A stretch of DNA of 64,000 nt from Anthostomella pinea (GCA_963556695.1 CAUWAG010000012.1:2852001-2916000), one strand, 5' to 3'. Shown: positions 12,413 through 23,527, counted from the stretch's first letter. Made by a program: numbers and translations. Notes: a model not told the origin generated them from the sequence alone.

Positions 12413-13757
12413 GATGATGTTGGACTTTGTCGAGCTCTGGTACGATGATGATTTTGGCGGCTTTGTCGAGAAATGAGCTCGGGTACGATGGTGATGTCGG
12501 TGACTTTGTCGAGCTCGGGTATTGCTGCCAAAATGACCGGATTGACGGGTTGTTCCAGGAGTACCTTGTGTCAAGATGCAGCAGTGCCCTGGTGCAGATG
12601 GAAGAGTTTCCAACCCCACAAGATCTCACAAACCGCATCTTCCTGTGTAGTCGCGATAGCTTCACTGGTCTGATGTGGTTACATATATACGCCCTTTACC
12701 CGCGTACACCTGATCCACAGCAGGCCCCGCAATAACTCCATCAGCCCCGGAGCATGACACCCAGCCCTTTCGGGTAGAGCTGTTGACAGACAGTCAACAA
12801 TATTGCGGAACGGCCTTGCACTGCCAGCTGCCGAAATGGTACCAAACCACGGACCGTTCGCCCCCGATGTCTCCGATATCCAGGATGGTATCCACGTCCC
12901 ACCACATGAACGGGGCCCAGAGGGCTTCGAGGGTATGTTGTGTCACTCCAGGACCCTCCACCCTTGGCTGCTCTACCTATCTGATATCGTACTCAAAGCC
13001 GGCAACGTCGGAATAGAACAAGGATCGAGCCAAGTGGATACTCAAGACAAGGCGGGCCAACCCTTCCAGTAGATCAGGTTCTGGGCTTCGTCAGTGATCT
13101 GCACGTCGTGGTTGTGAAATGGAAAATGGTGGCTACCTACGTGACTGGCTACACCCGCAACCAAAATCCAGAGATGTAAGAGCACGCAGCTACTAGAGAG
13201 ACGCTGTCTTTCGAAGGGACACCAACCTCTATTGAGCGTGTGCTTCTGTGAAAGTTCTCAGCGCTGTCGGTAATCTCGGACTGTCGGGCCTGGCGAAGCT
13301 GGCTTTCTCAAGCCGGCTGTTTGATCAATGGAAGCTTTCACGTTGTCTCGTGATCTTCTGTGCTTGAGCCGTCTTTGTTTGTTGCCGTACACGATGGGTA
13401 TGTATCCGATCCAGAGAACTCCACTGTCACCTAAGTAGGTGACTCTTTGATGACCGATGAGCTGGAGGGTTCCAGGTTCCATGCGGTGAAACCATTCCGA
13501 GACCCAGACAATGTCCGAGCGTCCAGTCCATGATCGGGAGATGGTACTGCACGAACATAGAGGCCTACACCCGGGACAGGACAACCAGGAGGGCCAATGT
13601 TAGAAAGGTCCGTTCGTTGTCAACTCCTAGCTTGACACCGGATACAGAGACTGATGGCGAGAATTGGAGTCTGAATAGACATCTATGGTGTGAATGCACT
13701 GTACAAACGCCTTGACATCTGGTTGGTGTTGACTGGTGATGCGTGTCGAGTATTGGC
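12413..13757. other. Intergenic
   Basis: A repeated phrase near 12426-12520 (TCGAGCTC..GGTACGATG) lies in the 5' flank of the zinc-finger gene. A minus-strand frame at 13258-13584 is open but has no supporting feature. No gene is called. Confidence 0.4.
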
Positions 13758-14531
13758 TCAGTTCTGATTTCCACTCCCCACAGTCTCTTTCAGGCGCACC
13801 AGACGACCTTCAACCCATGCCTTCTGCCACGCCTCAACCTTTCCACCAAGGATCACACAGGTTGCGGGCTCAAGCAGAACCGTGCCTCGGGCAATAGTGG
13901 CTCCCCTCTTGAGCATTATCTTCTCACCAATGTTGAGCGTGCTGACACCGATCTTCTCCATGCGTTTCAGTTCCAGGGCGTACACCTTCTGGCCTTTGCA
14001 ATCTTGCAACACCAGCCGATGCGTAGAAGTCTTTGATGCTGCGCTGGCAGCATTAGAAGCAGAAGCACCCCGTGCCTGGACTCCTGGTCGCCCGCTAGAG
14101 ATGGACTGAGTTGATGCAGTTGATGCACCCTCACTGGCACCGTCATCTTCTTCGTTGCCGGTGGGAAGACGGACAATCTCTCTTCCTCTCGTCTGCTCCC
14201 CGCGGGCGATTGCTTCGAGTTCCTCGATTTGATCCCATTTGCTCTTAGTCAAGTTATCTATGTCCAACACTTGCACTGGGATGTCTTGGGTAAGTTTGAT
14301 TTCCTTGACCTCTGGATTGCTCAGGTGAGGCGGGAATGCAGGGACTGGCAGCTCCAAGATGGCCGGATTGGTCAGGTCAGCGATCAAGAGACGCGTCTTG
14401 ACTGTAGCTATCAAGGCTGGCAGAGGAGGTGGGGGATTGTGCCTAGGCATGGCGCTCTGGATCCAAGACAACGTGGGAGTAGGCAGACCCTGGGCTTGAA
14501 GGCCAGAGCGGATTTGAGTGGTCAAGCTCAT
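13758..14531 (-). CDS. rmi1: RecQ-mediated genome instability protein 1 (RMI1)
   Basis: Single exon, 257 residues from the ATG at 14531. The frame is open to 14774, but the upstream part is low-complexity and the family homology begins at this Met. The N-terminus has the RMI1 pattern: a short helix (SLTTQIRSGLQAQGLPTPT, SWIQSAM) followed by the OB-fold region (TKSKWDQIEELEAIARG, then LVLQDCKGQKVYALELKR and GEKIMLKRGATIARGTVLLEP). A Ser/Ala-rich insertion splits the OB fold at about residues 140-180. RMI1 stabilises the Sgs1/BLM-Top3 complex that dissolves double Holliday junctions in the nucleus. It is divergent from VPS51, sharing about 450 bp of promoter. Confidence 0.88.
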   Translation of the reverse strand: MSLTTQIRSGLQAQGLPTPTLSWIQSAMPRHNPPPPLPALIATVKTRLLIADLTNPAILELPVPAFPPHLSNPEVKEIKLTQDIPVQVLDIDNLTKSKWDQIEELEAIARGEQTRGREIVRLPTGNEEDDGASEGASTASTQSISSGRPGVQARGASASNAASAASKTSTHRLVLQDCKGQKVYALELKRMEKIGVSTLNIGEKIMLKRGATIARGTVLLEPATCVILGGKVEAWQKAWVEGRLVRLKETVGSGNQN

Positions 14532-14983
14532 GGCGTGTGGGCGCTGCATTGCATGGGATGTTGACGATCGATGGGCATCTTCTTGTCGTCTTCGGTTGTG
14601 TAAGTCGCGGCTTTCAAGGAACAGAGACAAGGCTGAGAGTAGGTTGGTGGTTGCAGAGGGTCGATGGGAAAATGGGTTGTTGCAGGTTTGAGTTTTTCTT
14701 GATGATATTAAACTGTTGAAGAACGCGATGTGCGCTAGCATGTCAGGTAGCGCTGGGTTAACACCGAACGCCACAGTGGCGTATCAGCGCGGTTGGACCC
14801 TGGAGATCACCACTGAGATGGGGTTCGAGCGTCCGTGCGCTCCCGCCTGTCAACTTCGCCCCAGTGCCCACCAAGAGAAGGAGATCCCACACCCCTTGTT
14901 GGCGCCAAAGCAGCTTGCTCAACTCCCAATCGTACACCCAAGAGCCTCGACTTGTTCCTTTGGCTTCGATACATACCCTGACC
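14532..14983. promoter_or_regulatory. Shared promoter of divergent RMI1 and VPS51
   Basis: The 452 bp between the two opposed start codons must hold both promoters and 5' leaders. Short open frames crossing it lack conserved features. No TATA box is obvious. Confidence 0.6.
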
Positions 14984-15999
14984 ATGTCCACAATAGCCTC
15001 ACCACGAGATCCGAGCGCGCCCTTCCCGCGGCGCATGAACTCCCTCACCACACCGACATCCTCGACCCGTCCCAGTCTCGACATGCAGCGCTCCCCGGTG
15101 ACTTCACCGAACCCCAACAATGGCAGCGCCTTCGCCGGCCCCAATGCCGCAAACCCAAAGCGCAACCGTGCCGCGCTGCGCGAGTACTACAACCTGCGCA
15201 AGGGGGCACCTCCGGGCACAGCCACACCACCGCCACAGGTCGAGGTGACCGACCCTGAAGGGGAGACGGGTGACGCACACGCCGCGCACGAGAACTCCGA
15301 GGTGCCGCCCAGCGAAATGGACAAGGACAATTTCGACGCCGAGGCGTTTGTTAAGCGGGCACTGGCTGAGAGCGGCATGGAGGAGCTGCTGCGTCTGTAC
15401 ACGCGCGTGCTTGGGGAGATGAAGGCGCTCGACGCCGAGAAGAAGGCTTTGGTCTATGATAACTACAGCAAGCTGATCACGGCTACGGAGACTATACGGA
15501 AGGTGGGTGCTGATCCTACCATTGGGTATATCCCGGCCTGGCAGGGCGGCCGGGGTTGGTGGTAGGATGCAGGGCTGACAGGTAGCAGATGCGAGTGAAC
15601 ATGGACCCTCTGAACCCAATGGCTTCGACGCTCGACCCGGCTATCGCCCACATATACTCGCAGGCTTCGTCGATACGGGAATCGCTACGCAAATCAGTGC
15701 CGCAGCCGGATGCATCGAGGCAGGCCGAAGAAGCTGCTCAGAGGAGACTACGGACCAAGAAGCTAGCGATTGAGGTTTTGGATACGCCAGATAGGATACG
15801 AACACTCGTCAATGAAGGGCGTCTGGAAGACGCAAGACAAGCGTGGAAGACGCCGCGAAAGCTACTTCTTATCTGGAAAGAGCAGGGGGTGGGGGGTGTT
15901 GACGTGGATGACTGCATAGCAGATGGTGATGCGGCAGTTCGAGGCGAGCCGAGCAAGGGCAGCTGGCGGGAGCTCCGCACCACCAAAGATGAAGACTGA
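14984..15999 (+). CDS. vps51: VPS51, GARP complex subunit
   Basis: Two exons, 14984-15502 and 15589-15999; an 86-bp GTGGGT..GCAG intron joins TATETIRK to MRVNMDPL. The product is about 309 residues. The core is the Vps51/Exo84-like N-terminal domain: RAALREYYNLRKG, FDAEAFVKRALAESG, LLRLYTRVLGEMKALD, LVYDNYSKLI and MDPLNPMASTLDPAIAHI. A basic, coiled-coil-prone tail follows. VPS51 binds the SNARE Tlg1 and anchors the GARP tether (Vps51-54) for endosome-to-Golgi retrograde traffic. The start was chosen at ATG 14984 (ACCATGTCC context) because the frame upstream is not family-like. Confidence 0.9.
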
Positions 16000-16226
16000 A
16001 GCATTTGAGATGCTGAAAGTGTTCAAAGTTGAATCAATCCAGGATCAGGCACTTCAGGTCGGAAACGGGTGAACAAGGCATTTCTGATTCATGGAACCCG
16101 ACCCCTGGCCACGCAAGAGCCACGTCCACTCGGCCCTCATTGTTAGAGCAACTGAAGCTAAGGTATCTCCGAAGTTCTAAATATTTCCTTCCCTACCGGC
16201 CGACCAAATTCGCCTCGAAACCTCCA

Positions 16227-17490
16227 CTATGACAATGACTGGACGTCGACTATCTCAAACGGATCGCGGTCAGCATTGCTCACAAGCACTCGTGCGTTAC
16301 CGTATTTGGTGGTTTCCAGCTGGACATCGAGCATCGGCTTCAATCTCTGCTCTAGGTACTTGCGCTCCGAGTTGCTGTGGAAGACAGTGACAACGATCTG
16401 GCCGAGCTGGGTGTGGCGAAGTGCATAGTGATGGGCCATTTCGCCCGTCACCAACACCTGTGCGTCGGTGTTTTTGAGGATGTCTGCGCCAGAACCGGCG
16501 CAAACGGCAATCTTGGAGATATCCTGGGTCTTGCCTAGGCCTTTGAGGGACGGCGGAAGGGCGACCATCATATATCGTTGGTCGCCGACACCAGCTGACA
16601 GCCGTCTCATCAGGGTCTGCAATGTGATGGACTCGCTCAACTCGACGGTTCGGCCATAACCACTTCCCTCGTGGTCCTTCGGCACCGGCCGTGTTATAGG
16701 TTGAACGACTGTTCGTTGAACCTGAGGCGAGCCAGCTAGCAGAATGTCGCAGAGCCAGTCGTTCAATCCCCCGCTCGCTGCATCCATTGCTGTATGTGGA
16801 CAGTAGACAGACACGCCTGCAGCTATCAGTCGGAGGAGCTGGGTCTGCATGGGGTCCTTTGTCGTCAGGGACTTGAGAGGCCTGAAGATGACCGGGTCTA
16901 GGTAGCTGTTAGAGCGAATCACCCGAGAAATCTAGGGTTAGACATACGGTAGCACACAATCATGTCGGCTCCCTCTTGCAGAGCCTCGTCCACCACCAGT
17001 TCAGTCAAGTCATTTGTGAGGAGAACAGTGGGAGCAGCTCCGGTTTCCGCCTTGGATTTGAAGGACGGTGCCTGTTCCAGCAGTACTAGTGACTGTCAGT
17101 ACTCGATTGACTTCTCAACCTGAACCAAACAGCTGCTCACATCCAGTATTGTCCCAGGCACTGTCTGCTAGCTCTTCGGGGAAGCTACAAGCTACCTGTC
17201 AGTGAACTATTTCAAGTAGTATGTGGATGGCTGAGTGCTTACAGTCTTCTCATTGCAGTCACCACCGCATCGGTGAATGATGAAGGTGCCGCCATGGTGT
17301 TGAGTGTCCTTGAGCCCACTTTCTGAGACTGCCCAGGAGCAACTTTCGGATGGGACCTGCCTCTACGCTGGGCTTGAGAAGCGGTGTTGAGAACACGGCG
17401 GACCTGTGGAGCTGGAGCAGAGAAGGCCCTGGTCGTCAAAGAAAAGGTTACGGAGCGGTAATTCAAGGCCAGGTTCCGGGAGATGAACAT
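16227..17490 (-). CDS. NIF3/DUF34 family protein
   Basis: Four exons. The first (ATG 17490) encodes an Arg/Ser-rich leader that could target mitochondria; an internal Met (MAAPSSFTDAVV) could give a cytosolic form. Small introns near 17245-17187 and 17151-17093 and another near 16947-16912 join FPEELADSAWDN, a short segment, MIVCYHPVIF and the body. Family metal-site motifs are visible: the YHP of MIVCYHPVIF, CPHTAMDAASGGLNDW, and VTGEMAHHYAL near the C-terminus. NIF3 proteins form hexamers with a di-metal centre; the biochemical role is unsettled (often annotated as GTP cyclohydrolase I type 2-like). All expected metal ligands appear present. Confidence 0.85.
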
Positions 17491-17822
17491 TGCCTAGTCG
17501 ATAGACCTTTTGCTATGTGCTCGCTGCAAACCAGATGTCTGTCCTCCTCAAAAACATGGGATGCGACATTGAATGCAAATGCGGCAGCTTCCGCCACAGC
17601 AGGGATAGCTTCAGCCACATTCCCACATCCCCACGTCCCCTTGCCGGGGTTTCTTATCGATAAAAGATTGCTTTCCAAATTCAAGATACAACGTCATCGT
17701 CGTGGGGCTTTCGTCACTCCAATTGATCATCGTAAACTGCTCAAAAGAAATACGCGGTATTAAAATCAGCCCGCGCAACCGCAATTACCGAACTGCTGTA
17801 TGGACGTCCGAGTACTTTCAAT

Positions 17823-18344
17823 ATGGGCGAACCGACAATAACAGAAACGTCGCTGAAAGCGGCCCTGACGGAACGGCTGAAGGCTGTCCATGTCGAGGTC
17901 ACGGATATGTCCGGTACGTTACCACTGTTACCTACCTCGCCGTCCTCAGCATTGGACATATTTCCTGCTGTCTAGCAGTGATTAGCCAAGTCCATACAGA
18001 AGCCTAATGCACCAGCCTTTGACCAAAATTACACAAGCACGACCCTACCAATGTCCCAGACCTCGTACAGTAATCGCTAACCACTGGAACCCTCCCAACC
18101 AGGCGGCTGCGGCCAATCCTTCACAACCCTCATAGTCTCGCCGACATTCGCAGGACTCAACAGCCTGAAGCGCCACCGCGCCGTGAATGCGGCGCTGAAA
18201 GACGAGATTGCCGCCATCCATGCCTGGAGCGCCAAGTGCCAGACGCCTGAGGAGTGCGAGCGGGACAAGGCGAAGCATGGCGGGGACGAGGGGCCGCCTA
18301 TGGATGGCACGGTGGGCGGACGGGTGGAGGGGACCGATGCGTGA
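17823..18344 (+). CDS. BolA-like protein (Fra2/Bol2 type)
   Basis: Exon 1 is 17823-17913 (MGEPTITETSLKAAL...). The intron is 189 bp (GTACGT..CCAG) and exon 2 is 18103-18344. The product is about 110 residues. BolA features are visible: an N-terminal helix (LKAALTERLKAVHVEVTDMS), a GGCGQSFTTLIVSPTFAG strand pair, LKRHRAVNAALKDEI, then a helix with IHAWSAKCQTPEE. The Cys in GGCGQ matches the ligand used by Fra2/Bol2-type BolAs to hold a [2Fe-2S] cluster with a monothiol glutaredoxin. In yeast this pair reports iron status to Aft1; filamentous ascomycetes lack Aft1, so the target here is unknown. Confidence 0.9.
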
Positions 18345-19346
18345 TTGATGGGGCGGGGTATGGTGTGGGGTATGCAGCGAGGGATGGGGTCTGTAGTGGT
18401 GGGAGGTAGGAGCGGGAGAGGAGGTTGGGATATGGGGAGGTATGGTACGTGGTGTACGATGATATACACACCGGGCTCGCGCTGTTGGTACACGCGTGGG
18501 GCACCGGCGATGAGATTACTAGCACCCACTGCCGGTAGTATAGGTGCTCCTGGGCAAGCGTACTCTTCAAGAGCTCGACGAATAAATTATACCAAAGGTT
18601 AATTCATCCAATTTCCACCAAGAAGTCTCAATGCTAACATTAGTAGTAGCTCATGTTGCTCGTCTTGGTCGATCTGTTTAACCCTCATGCTATGGCAGGT
18701 CATTGGCAACGATTCTAAGGGCTAGCAGACTTGCTTCCACTAACAGAGGCTCGCGACGTCGAATAGAAGGACGTGCTTATACGGCCCTGGTTGACTTGAG
18801 ACTAGTGTCGCCAGATAGTACTGTGGTCAATCAACGAGGACCAGTTGAGTGCATAGTTACGTTTGGCTCGCTTTCTCAGGGGTCAGAACCTCTCATACAG
18901 CTTCCCAACACTTTTCTAGAGGTAGAGGGGTGTTTCATTGCGTCTTGAAACTCCCAATCCCTGAACTTCTACTAGTACTTTTCTCATCAAGATGTGGCAG
19001 TTACAACTTCGTCTGCGGCCGGTGGAAAGAAACCACATTGACATCCGACTTAAGAGTGAGTATGACTCGGCCGGTGGTAACCCTCGAGTGCTCTGTTGAA
19101 AATGAGAGGTATTTTACATTTTCTCCTAATTTGTGGGGTTTTCCGGCTGCCGCTTATCAGACTAATCCCTCCCTACCTGGATCAGTTTATCACTCATGTA
19201 GTTGCAACACTCATAACACCAGAAATATCCGTGCAATGATGTCATTTTTTATCTATGTCGGCCTCAGAGAAGCACTCTCTTCCCAGCCCCGTCGGCATAG
19301 CATTATGTCTCTCGCCGCATCACATTTCGCCGTTCCGACTTTCCGA
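18345..19346. other. Intergenic, no supported gene
   Basis: The 3' flank of the BolA-like gene includes a GGGGTATGG-type G-rich stretch (18350-18440). The longer open frame at 18849-19502 overlaps the paralog gene on the other strand and looks like a shadow. Confidence 0.45.
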
Positions 19347-19753
19347 TCACTCTTCGGGCTTCTTGTCCGAGCTCTTCTCCTCGGGTTCCGCGCCTTTCGC
19401 CTTCCAGTCTTGACTCCAGGTGCTACCCTCGTCAGTCGCCATGGCCTGTGTCTCCTCAAAGGGGGCGTACGGCTGCTCCTTGCTGAATGGGGTAGTATCT
19501 AAGACAAGTAAGTTAGTTGATAGCGTGTAAAGGCAGATGAGGAAATATAGTGGTACTTACTGTTGTGTATCATGGGCCAGCCCGAAGCGTCCTTGTTGTT
19601 GGCGGCAATGCTCGACGGGTGCTCCAGATAGCGCTGGGTGGAGGATCCCTGCTGAGCCTCCTCCTTGTAGCCAGTGCTCTGGACTGCGTCCTCCGGCGAG
19701 ACATTGTTGCTGGTGCTGGCTTTGCCAGGGTCGTAGGGTGTTTTAGGAGCCAT
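19347..19753 (-). CDS. Small paralog family member 1, 114 residues
   Basis: Exon 1 is 19753-19561, a 62-bp GTAAGT..TTAG intron follows, and exon 2 is 19498-19347. The protein is hydrophilic, without signal peptide or membrane span. Exon 1 ends with a conserved GWPMIHN; exon 2 opens with TTPFSKEQPYAPFEETQAM. These two blocks flanking the intron define the family seen four times in this array. The N-terminus (MAPKTPYDPGKAS, YLEHPSS) and the charged Lys/Glu tail vary. It is the leftmost copy. The shared promoter block lies about 220 bp upstream. Family function unknown. Confidence 0.8.
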
Positions 19754-19973
19754 GGTGTCCTTCGTTGAGGTAGCTTGATCGGGTGAAAGAGGCTAGGTGT
19801 CCTTGCTGGATGTGACTGAGCAGTAGGTGCGAAGCGAGAATTCAGGTATGTTGCTGGTGAGCAGAGTGAGCAGCTAGAAATTAAAGGTTCAGTAGGGTTA
19901 GGTGTGGGACTATTCATGGGAAAAGTGAGATGATCTGATTCCAGGGCTGGTATCCCATTCATGCTAGGCCTGA

Positions 19974-20010
19974 CCCATTGTTATAAGGATTCACCATTGT
20001 TGGGGACAAT
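19974..20010 (-). promoter_or_regulatory. Repeated CCATTGTT promoter block, copy A
   Basis: CCCATTGTTATAAGGATT is followed by CACCATTGTTGGGG, so two CCATTGTT boxes lie in direct orientation about 20 bp apart, with a third inverted ACAATG. It sits upstream of paralog 1 and matches the blocks at 20987, 22739, 23500 and 24720. Confidence 0.7.
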
Positions 20011-20362
20011 GCTGCTTCAAATCTATTGTTTTAACAATGTTCGTTTTGGTGGTGCTCAGGAATCAACTTAATCAACCTTCTCGTAATTACTGAGCTTCGT
20101 AATCCAGTCCCCACCCCCTGGTTTAAGGCTGCTTGCTGCTCGTTGATAGGCGTGGTCTCTGGCTCTCCGACTTATCATCAGCTATATAACAAATCATGAG
20201 GGAAGTTATAAGAACAGAATGATTTCATCAGCATGTCTAAGAAATCAAAATAACACAGCATTCGTAGTATGGTCCCGGTTGTGTCTTCGTTATCTTCTCA
20301 CTATTCATCGTCCCAGAATGGCTCCGATAAGCTGAAGCTTTAGCATACATTCTCCATTATCC

Positions 20363-20742
20363 CTACTCCTTGTTGTCTCCCTGTCGATTGCCCTGTCCGA
20401 AGCCGTTCTTCTTGATCTCGGAGGGCTTCATGGTCCAGATACCGTCGTCTCCGGTAATCATGGCCTTGGTCTCCTCGAACGGAGCGCACGGTTGCTTCTC
20501 GCTGTACGGAGTCGTACCTGGGTCATGATCAGCCGTCCCGTAACTCGCACCAGCAACTATCAATGCTCACCTGTGTGCTCTACAGGCCAGTCGCAACCTT
20601 CCTCGCTGCTGCCAGCGCCGCGGTTGGGAGGCTGCGGGTAGTGTTGTTGCGGCTTGACCTGCTGTACCTGCTGCGGGCCTTCGTTGTCCAAGGCCGAATG
20701 GTGGTCCTTATGACCCGGATCAGTGGTTGTGGTTTCAGGCAT
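20363..20742 (-). CDS. Small paralog family member 2, 108 residues
   Basis: Exon 1 is 20742-20571, a 53-bp GTGAGC..CCAG intron follows, and exon 2 is 20517-20363. It carries the family signature across the same splice position and phase: CDWPVEHTG then TTPYSEKQPCAPFEETKAM and DDGIW. The N-terminus is Gln/His/Pro-rich (QQVQQVKPQQHYPQPPNRG). The usual Tyr of KQPYAP is Cys here. It has a 3' flank shared with sequence at 21857-21930, so the duplicated unit extended past the gene. No known domain is recognised. Confidence 0.78.
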
Positions 20743-20986
20743 GATGACGATAATGTCCTGGAATATATCGGAAGTTTAAGGTGATGGGAGATGATGTGAG
20801 GCTTTGGTGAATCTGTCCGAAGTGTGTCTGAATGGATGTGTGATGCAGTAGGATCGAATCGCAAAACTGAATGTGGTATTGCTGTCGAGCCCGGTTCGGT
20901 AGGAATCAGAGATCAGAGGTTTTTAAGTCGATATAAATATATACAAAAAGAGGACAGGCTTGAACAATAGCTCACGCGGGACAGTG

Positions 20987-21012
20987 CCCATTGTTATATC
21001 GATCACCATTGC
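20987..21012 (-). promoter_or_regulatory. Repeated CCATTGTT promoter block, copy B
   Basis: CCCATTGTTATATCGATCAC is followed by CATTGCAG, with GGGACAGTG just before and CTATTGTTACCAAGTAAGCT about 20 bp after. The second box is degenerate (CCATTGCA). It lies 245 bp upstream of paralog 2. Confidence 0.68.
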
Positions 21013-21928
21013 AGGTCCATTCACTGCTAGTTTTCCTATTGTTACCAAGTAAGCTACCCGTGTATATGCTTACTGTGAGACTAGCGTCTTATACTGCACA
21101 TAAATCATTAGTAGTGCAGCTTAGCGACAGGTAGGGGCAGCATTCGCAAACTAGAATGTCAAGCCGCAGGCTCATTAGACACTAAAACAGAGATGAAAGA
21201 TGCCAGAGGCATCTGGTTACTCCACGATACCCTCACAAGGCTAGAAACATTCGCTATTAGTATCATTGCACTATTAATTACACTGGAATATTTATAATAA
21301 GGGATGTTCGACCAAGGCTACTAACCGCCAGTGCATCCGCCCTTGAGTCAGCCTATATGTTTGCTCGGATCAAACGAGCTTTATTTCCTGCACTTTTCTT
21401 TCACTTATGGGCTTTTACACGCCGTGAGCCCTGTGCGACACATCTACTGGTCTACAGCTAACTCAGGCTGTGAGAGGCCTCAGGCAGGTCGCTCAGAAAA
21501 TCTCCCGCCACGAGTGGAGGCTTGGATCATCACTTCAACGAGCTGCTTTGTACATGCCCAAGCAGATTATTGAAACGTCCTGAAGAGCGTACTGCAAACA
21601 TAGGCATCAGCACAAGTGTGACCCCAGTTTCAACTGCTGCTCTGTAGTGTCGCCTCCCCATGCTAGGACTGTAGCAACGTATCGGCGAGGTCTCTCTCTC
21701 TCTTGCGGATAAGGGGCCGAGTCACTACTTAATGTAGACTAATTGCTCATATATTGCGAAGTCACTTATATACCATCAGCCATGGTTGATGAATGTATCC
21801 GTTTCACACCTATCACCGTGCCGGAGAATTTGGGAAAATTCCTAAGAAGTCACGAGAACACAGCATTCGTAATCATCGGTTGTGTGTCCATTATCTTATG
21901 AACTGTTCATGGTCCCAGGATACCCCCA

Positions 21929-22096
21929 CTACTCTTCGCCGTGGAAAACTCTGCCGCCATCCATGTACATGTCAGGGTCCTCGTCGGGGTCCTCGTCCGG
22001 GAAGTTGACTGTGTCCAGTGTACGCAGGGCCGTTTGGATGCCGTGGTTGACGTCTGACAGAGCCCGCTAAACGATGCGGTCCTCCTGGCTTCCCAT
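21929..22096 (-). pseudogene. Coding-like acidic segment in frame after paralog 3
   Basis: After the TGA that ends paralog 3, the same frame continues through a Met (22096), a TAG at 22069-22067, then a clean segment with protein-like composition (DVNHGIQTALRTLDTVNF, then PDEDPDEDPDMYMDGG) to TAG at 21931. The direct GTCCTCGTCGGG-type repeat encodes the PDEDPDEDP motif. It may be a lost C-terminal extension, a skipped exon or a remnant of another copy. Confidence 0.4.
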
Positions 22097-22105
22097 CACT
22101 GCCGA

Positions 22106-22484
22106 TCACTCATCATATCCCGCTCCGTTTCCCTCTTCATGGGCGTCCTTCTTCTCCTCAGTGGGCTCCATGCCCCAGATGTCTTTCTTGCCCGTGGTCA
22201 TGGCGATCGCACTGGCTATCGGCGCGTAGGGCTGCTTGTCGCTGTACGGAGTGGTGCCTGGATTGTAGTTAGCTACTGAGGTATATAGCAACTCGCAGCA
22301 GCGAGTAATAGTGCTTACTATTGTGTTCAGCCGGCCAGTCCGATCTATGCTTGCAGGAAGGCTTCTCGAGATATTTCTGCACGGTCTTCGCCTCGTCCGT
22401 CTGGTCGACGCTGACACGTGACAATTTTCCGCTGCTGCCGTAGACTGGGCAGTCGGCCTTCTCGATGTTCTCGGTCTGGGACAT
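22106..22484 (-). CDS. Small paralog family member 3, 105 residues
   Basis: Exon 1 is 22484-22319, a 61-bp GTAAGC..CCAG intron follows, and exon 2 is 22257-22106. It has the family blocks SDWPAEHN | TTPYSDKQPYAPIASAIAM and DIWGMEP. It also shares YLEKPS with the YLEHPS of member 1, showing that the N-terminal half is homologous too. Intron position and phase are identical to the other copies. The EET of the other copies is replaced by a SAI stretch. The frame continues in a coding-like manner beyond the stop (see 21929-22096). Confidence 0.78.
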
Positions 22485-22738
22485 GGTAACTGCGGAGTTC
22501 CTGCGAAGTGGACAGCTACTGGTATTGTGTCAGATGAGAGCATTCTGTGTAGCTGTGGGGAGGGCGTGCATCTTACATTGTCTGATGGTGCAAGTTGGTA
22601 AAGGTGTTTAAGTGTGATACTGTCTTGGATACTGAGATAGTAGAAGCCAGATGTTAAATGGGTATACGCGGAGAAGTATTTGTACAAAGAGAATGAGCCG
22701 TGATTGTAGAGCTTGGATATAATACCCATGGGACATTA

Positions 22739-22766
22739 CCCATTGTTAGAATGATCACCATTGTTG
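22739..22766 (-). promoter_or_regulatory. Repeated CCATTGTT promoter block, copy C
   Basis: GGGACATTA is followed by CCCATTGTTAGAATGATCAC and then CATTGTTGTG. Two perfect CCATTGTT boxes lie 19 bp apart, 255 bp upstream of the member 3 start. Confidence 0.72.
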
Positions 22767-22873
22767 TGATTATGTCATACGTTAAAGTTTCTTCTTCATT
22801 GATATCTCCCCTATGCCTATGCGTAAAGACCCATCTCCTCACGATGCGCAACGATCTTCTTCCCCTTCTCCAT

Positions 22874-23252
22874 TCAGTTCCTTCCTTCCTTCGCCGCACA
22901 AGACGTCTTGTATTCAGCAAGTCTCTGCGTCCAGTTTCCGGCCCAGATGCCCTCTTCGCCGCGAGCCATGGCGTGGGTCTCGGCGAAAGCCGCGTATGGC
23001 TGCTTGGTGCCATACGGCGCCGTCACTGAGTCATAGTCAGCTTTATAACAACCAAACAGCAACTAGTAATGCTCACAATTGTGCATTACCGGCCAATTGT
23101 TTCCAGCCTTTCCTTCTTCAGTGGTGTGAGACGGCGGTTCGAGGTAATGCTGGTGGCGCTGCTCGGTGCTCTTGACACCGCTGCCATCTCCCGCCTTTGG
23201 AAGCCTTGGAATTATCCTCCTGGCCCGGAGTAGTGCTCGTGGTCGGAGACAT
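22874..23252 (-). pseudogene. Small paralog family member 4, one-base frameshift
   Basis: Exon 1 is 23252-23077, the intron GTGAGC..TCAG follows, and exon 2 is 23025-22874. Exon 2 is clean (LTAPYGTKQPYAAFAETHAM, EGIWAGNW). Exon 1 begins MSPTTSTTPGQED, but to reach the family block (YLEPPS.., NNWPVMHN) the reading must shift by one base near the G run at about 23187-23190; total exon length is 3n+1. Either one extra G disabled this copy or the assembly has a homopolymer error. An Arg/Lys-rich tail with Cys differs from its siblings. Confidence 0.7.
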
Positions 23253-23499
23253 CGTGGTTGTTTTATCCTGGGAGAAGGGTAATCTCGTGTGGCGGACGAT
23301 GTGTAAGATGAATGAGCTTGATAGAGCTGTAGTAGAAGTGGTTATTGGTTGCAAGGTGTTTCGAAACGCAATGTCCATAGCAATAAGGTTGCTACGTGGG
23401 ATGAGTCGTCACGAATCAGATACTTACATGAATGTATATTAATACTAAAAGTGGGAGAAATCCTCCCACAGCTGGGACAATGACACCCCTGGGACGTTA

Positions 23500-23527
23500 C
23501 CCATTGTTATAATGATCACTATTGTTC
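23500..23527 (-). promoter_or_regulatory. Repeated CCATTGTT promoter block, copy D
   Basis: GGGACGTTA is followed by CCCATTGTTATAATGATCAC and then TATTGTTCAGG. It is preceded by GGGACAATGACACCCC and followed by AAGCAAGCTTGAGTAATTGC, an element also seen near copies B and E. It lies about 250 bp upstream of member 4. Confidence 0.7.

Noticed and set aside
13258..13584. Minus-strand ORF of 108 codons
   Set aside because: Only openness supports it; composition is uninformative and no splice-linked partner was found.
14532..14774. N-terminal extension of RMI1 to 14774
   Set aside because: The extra residues are low-complexity and do not fit the family; the conserved N-terminal helix begins at the Met at 14531.
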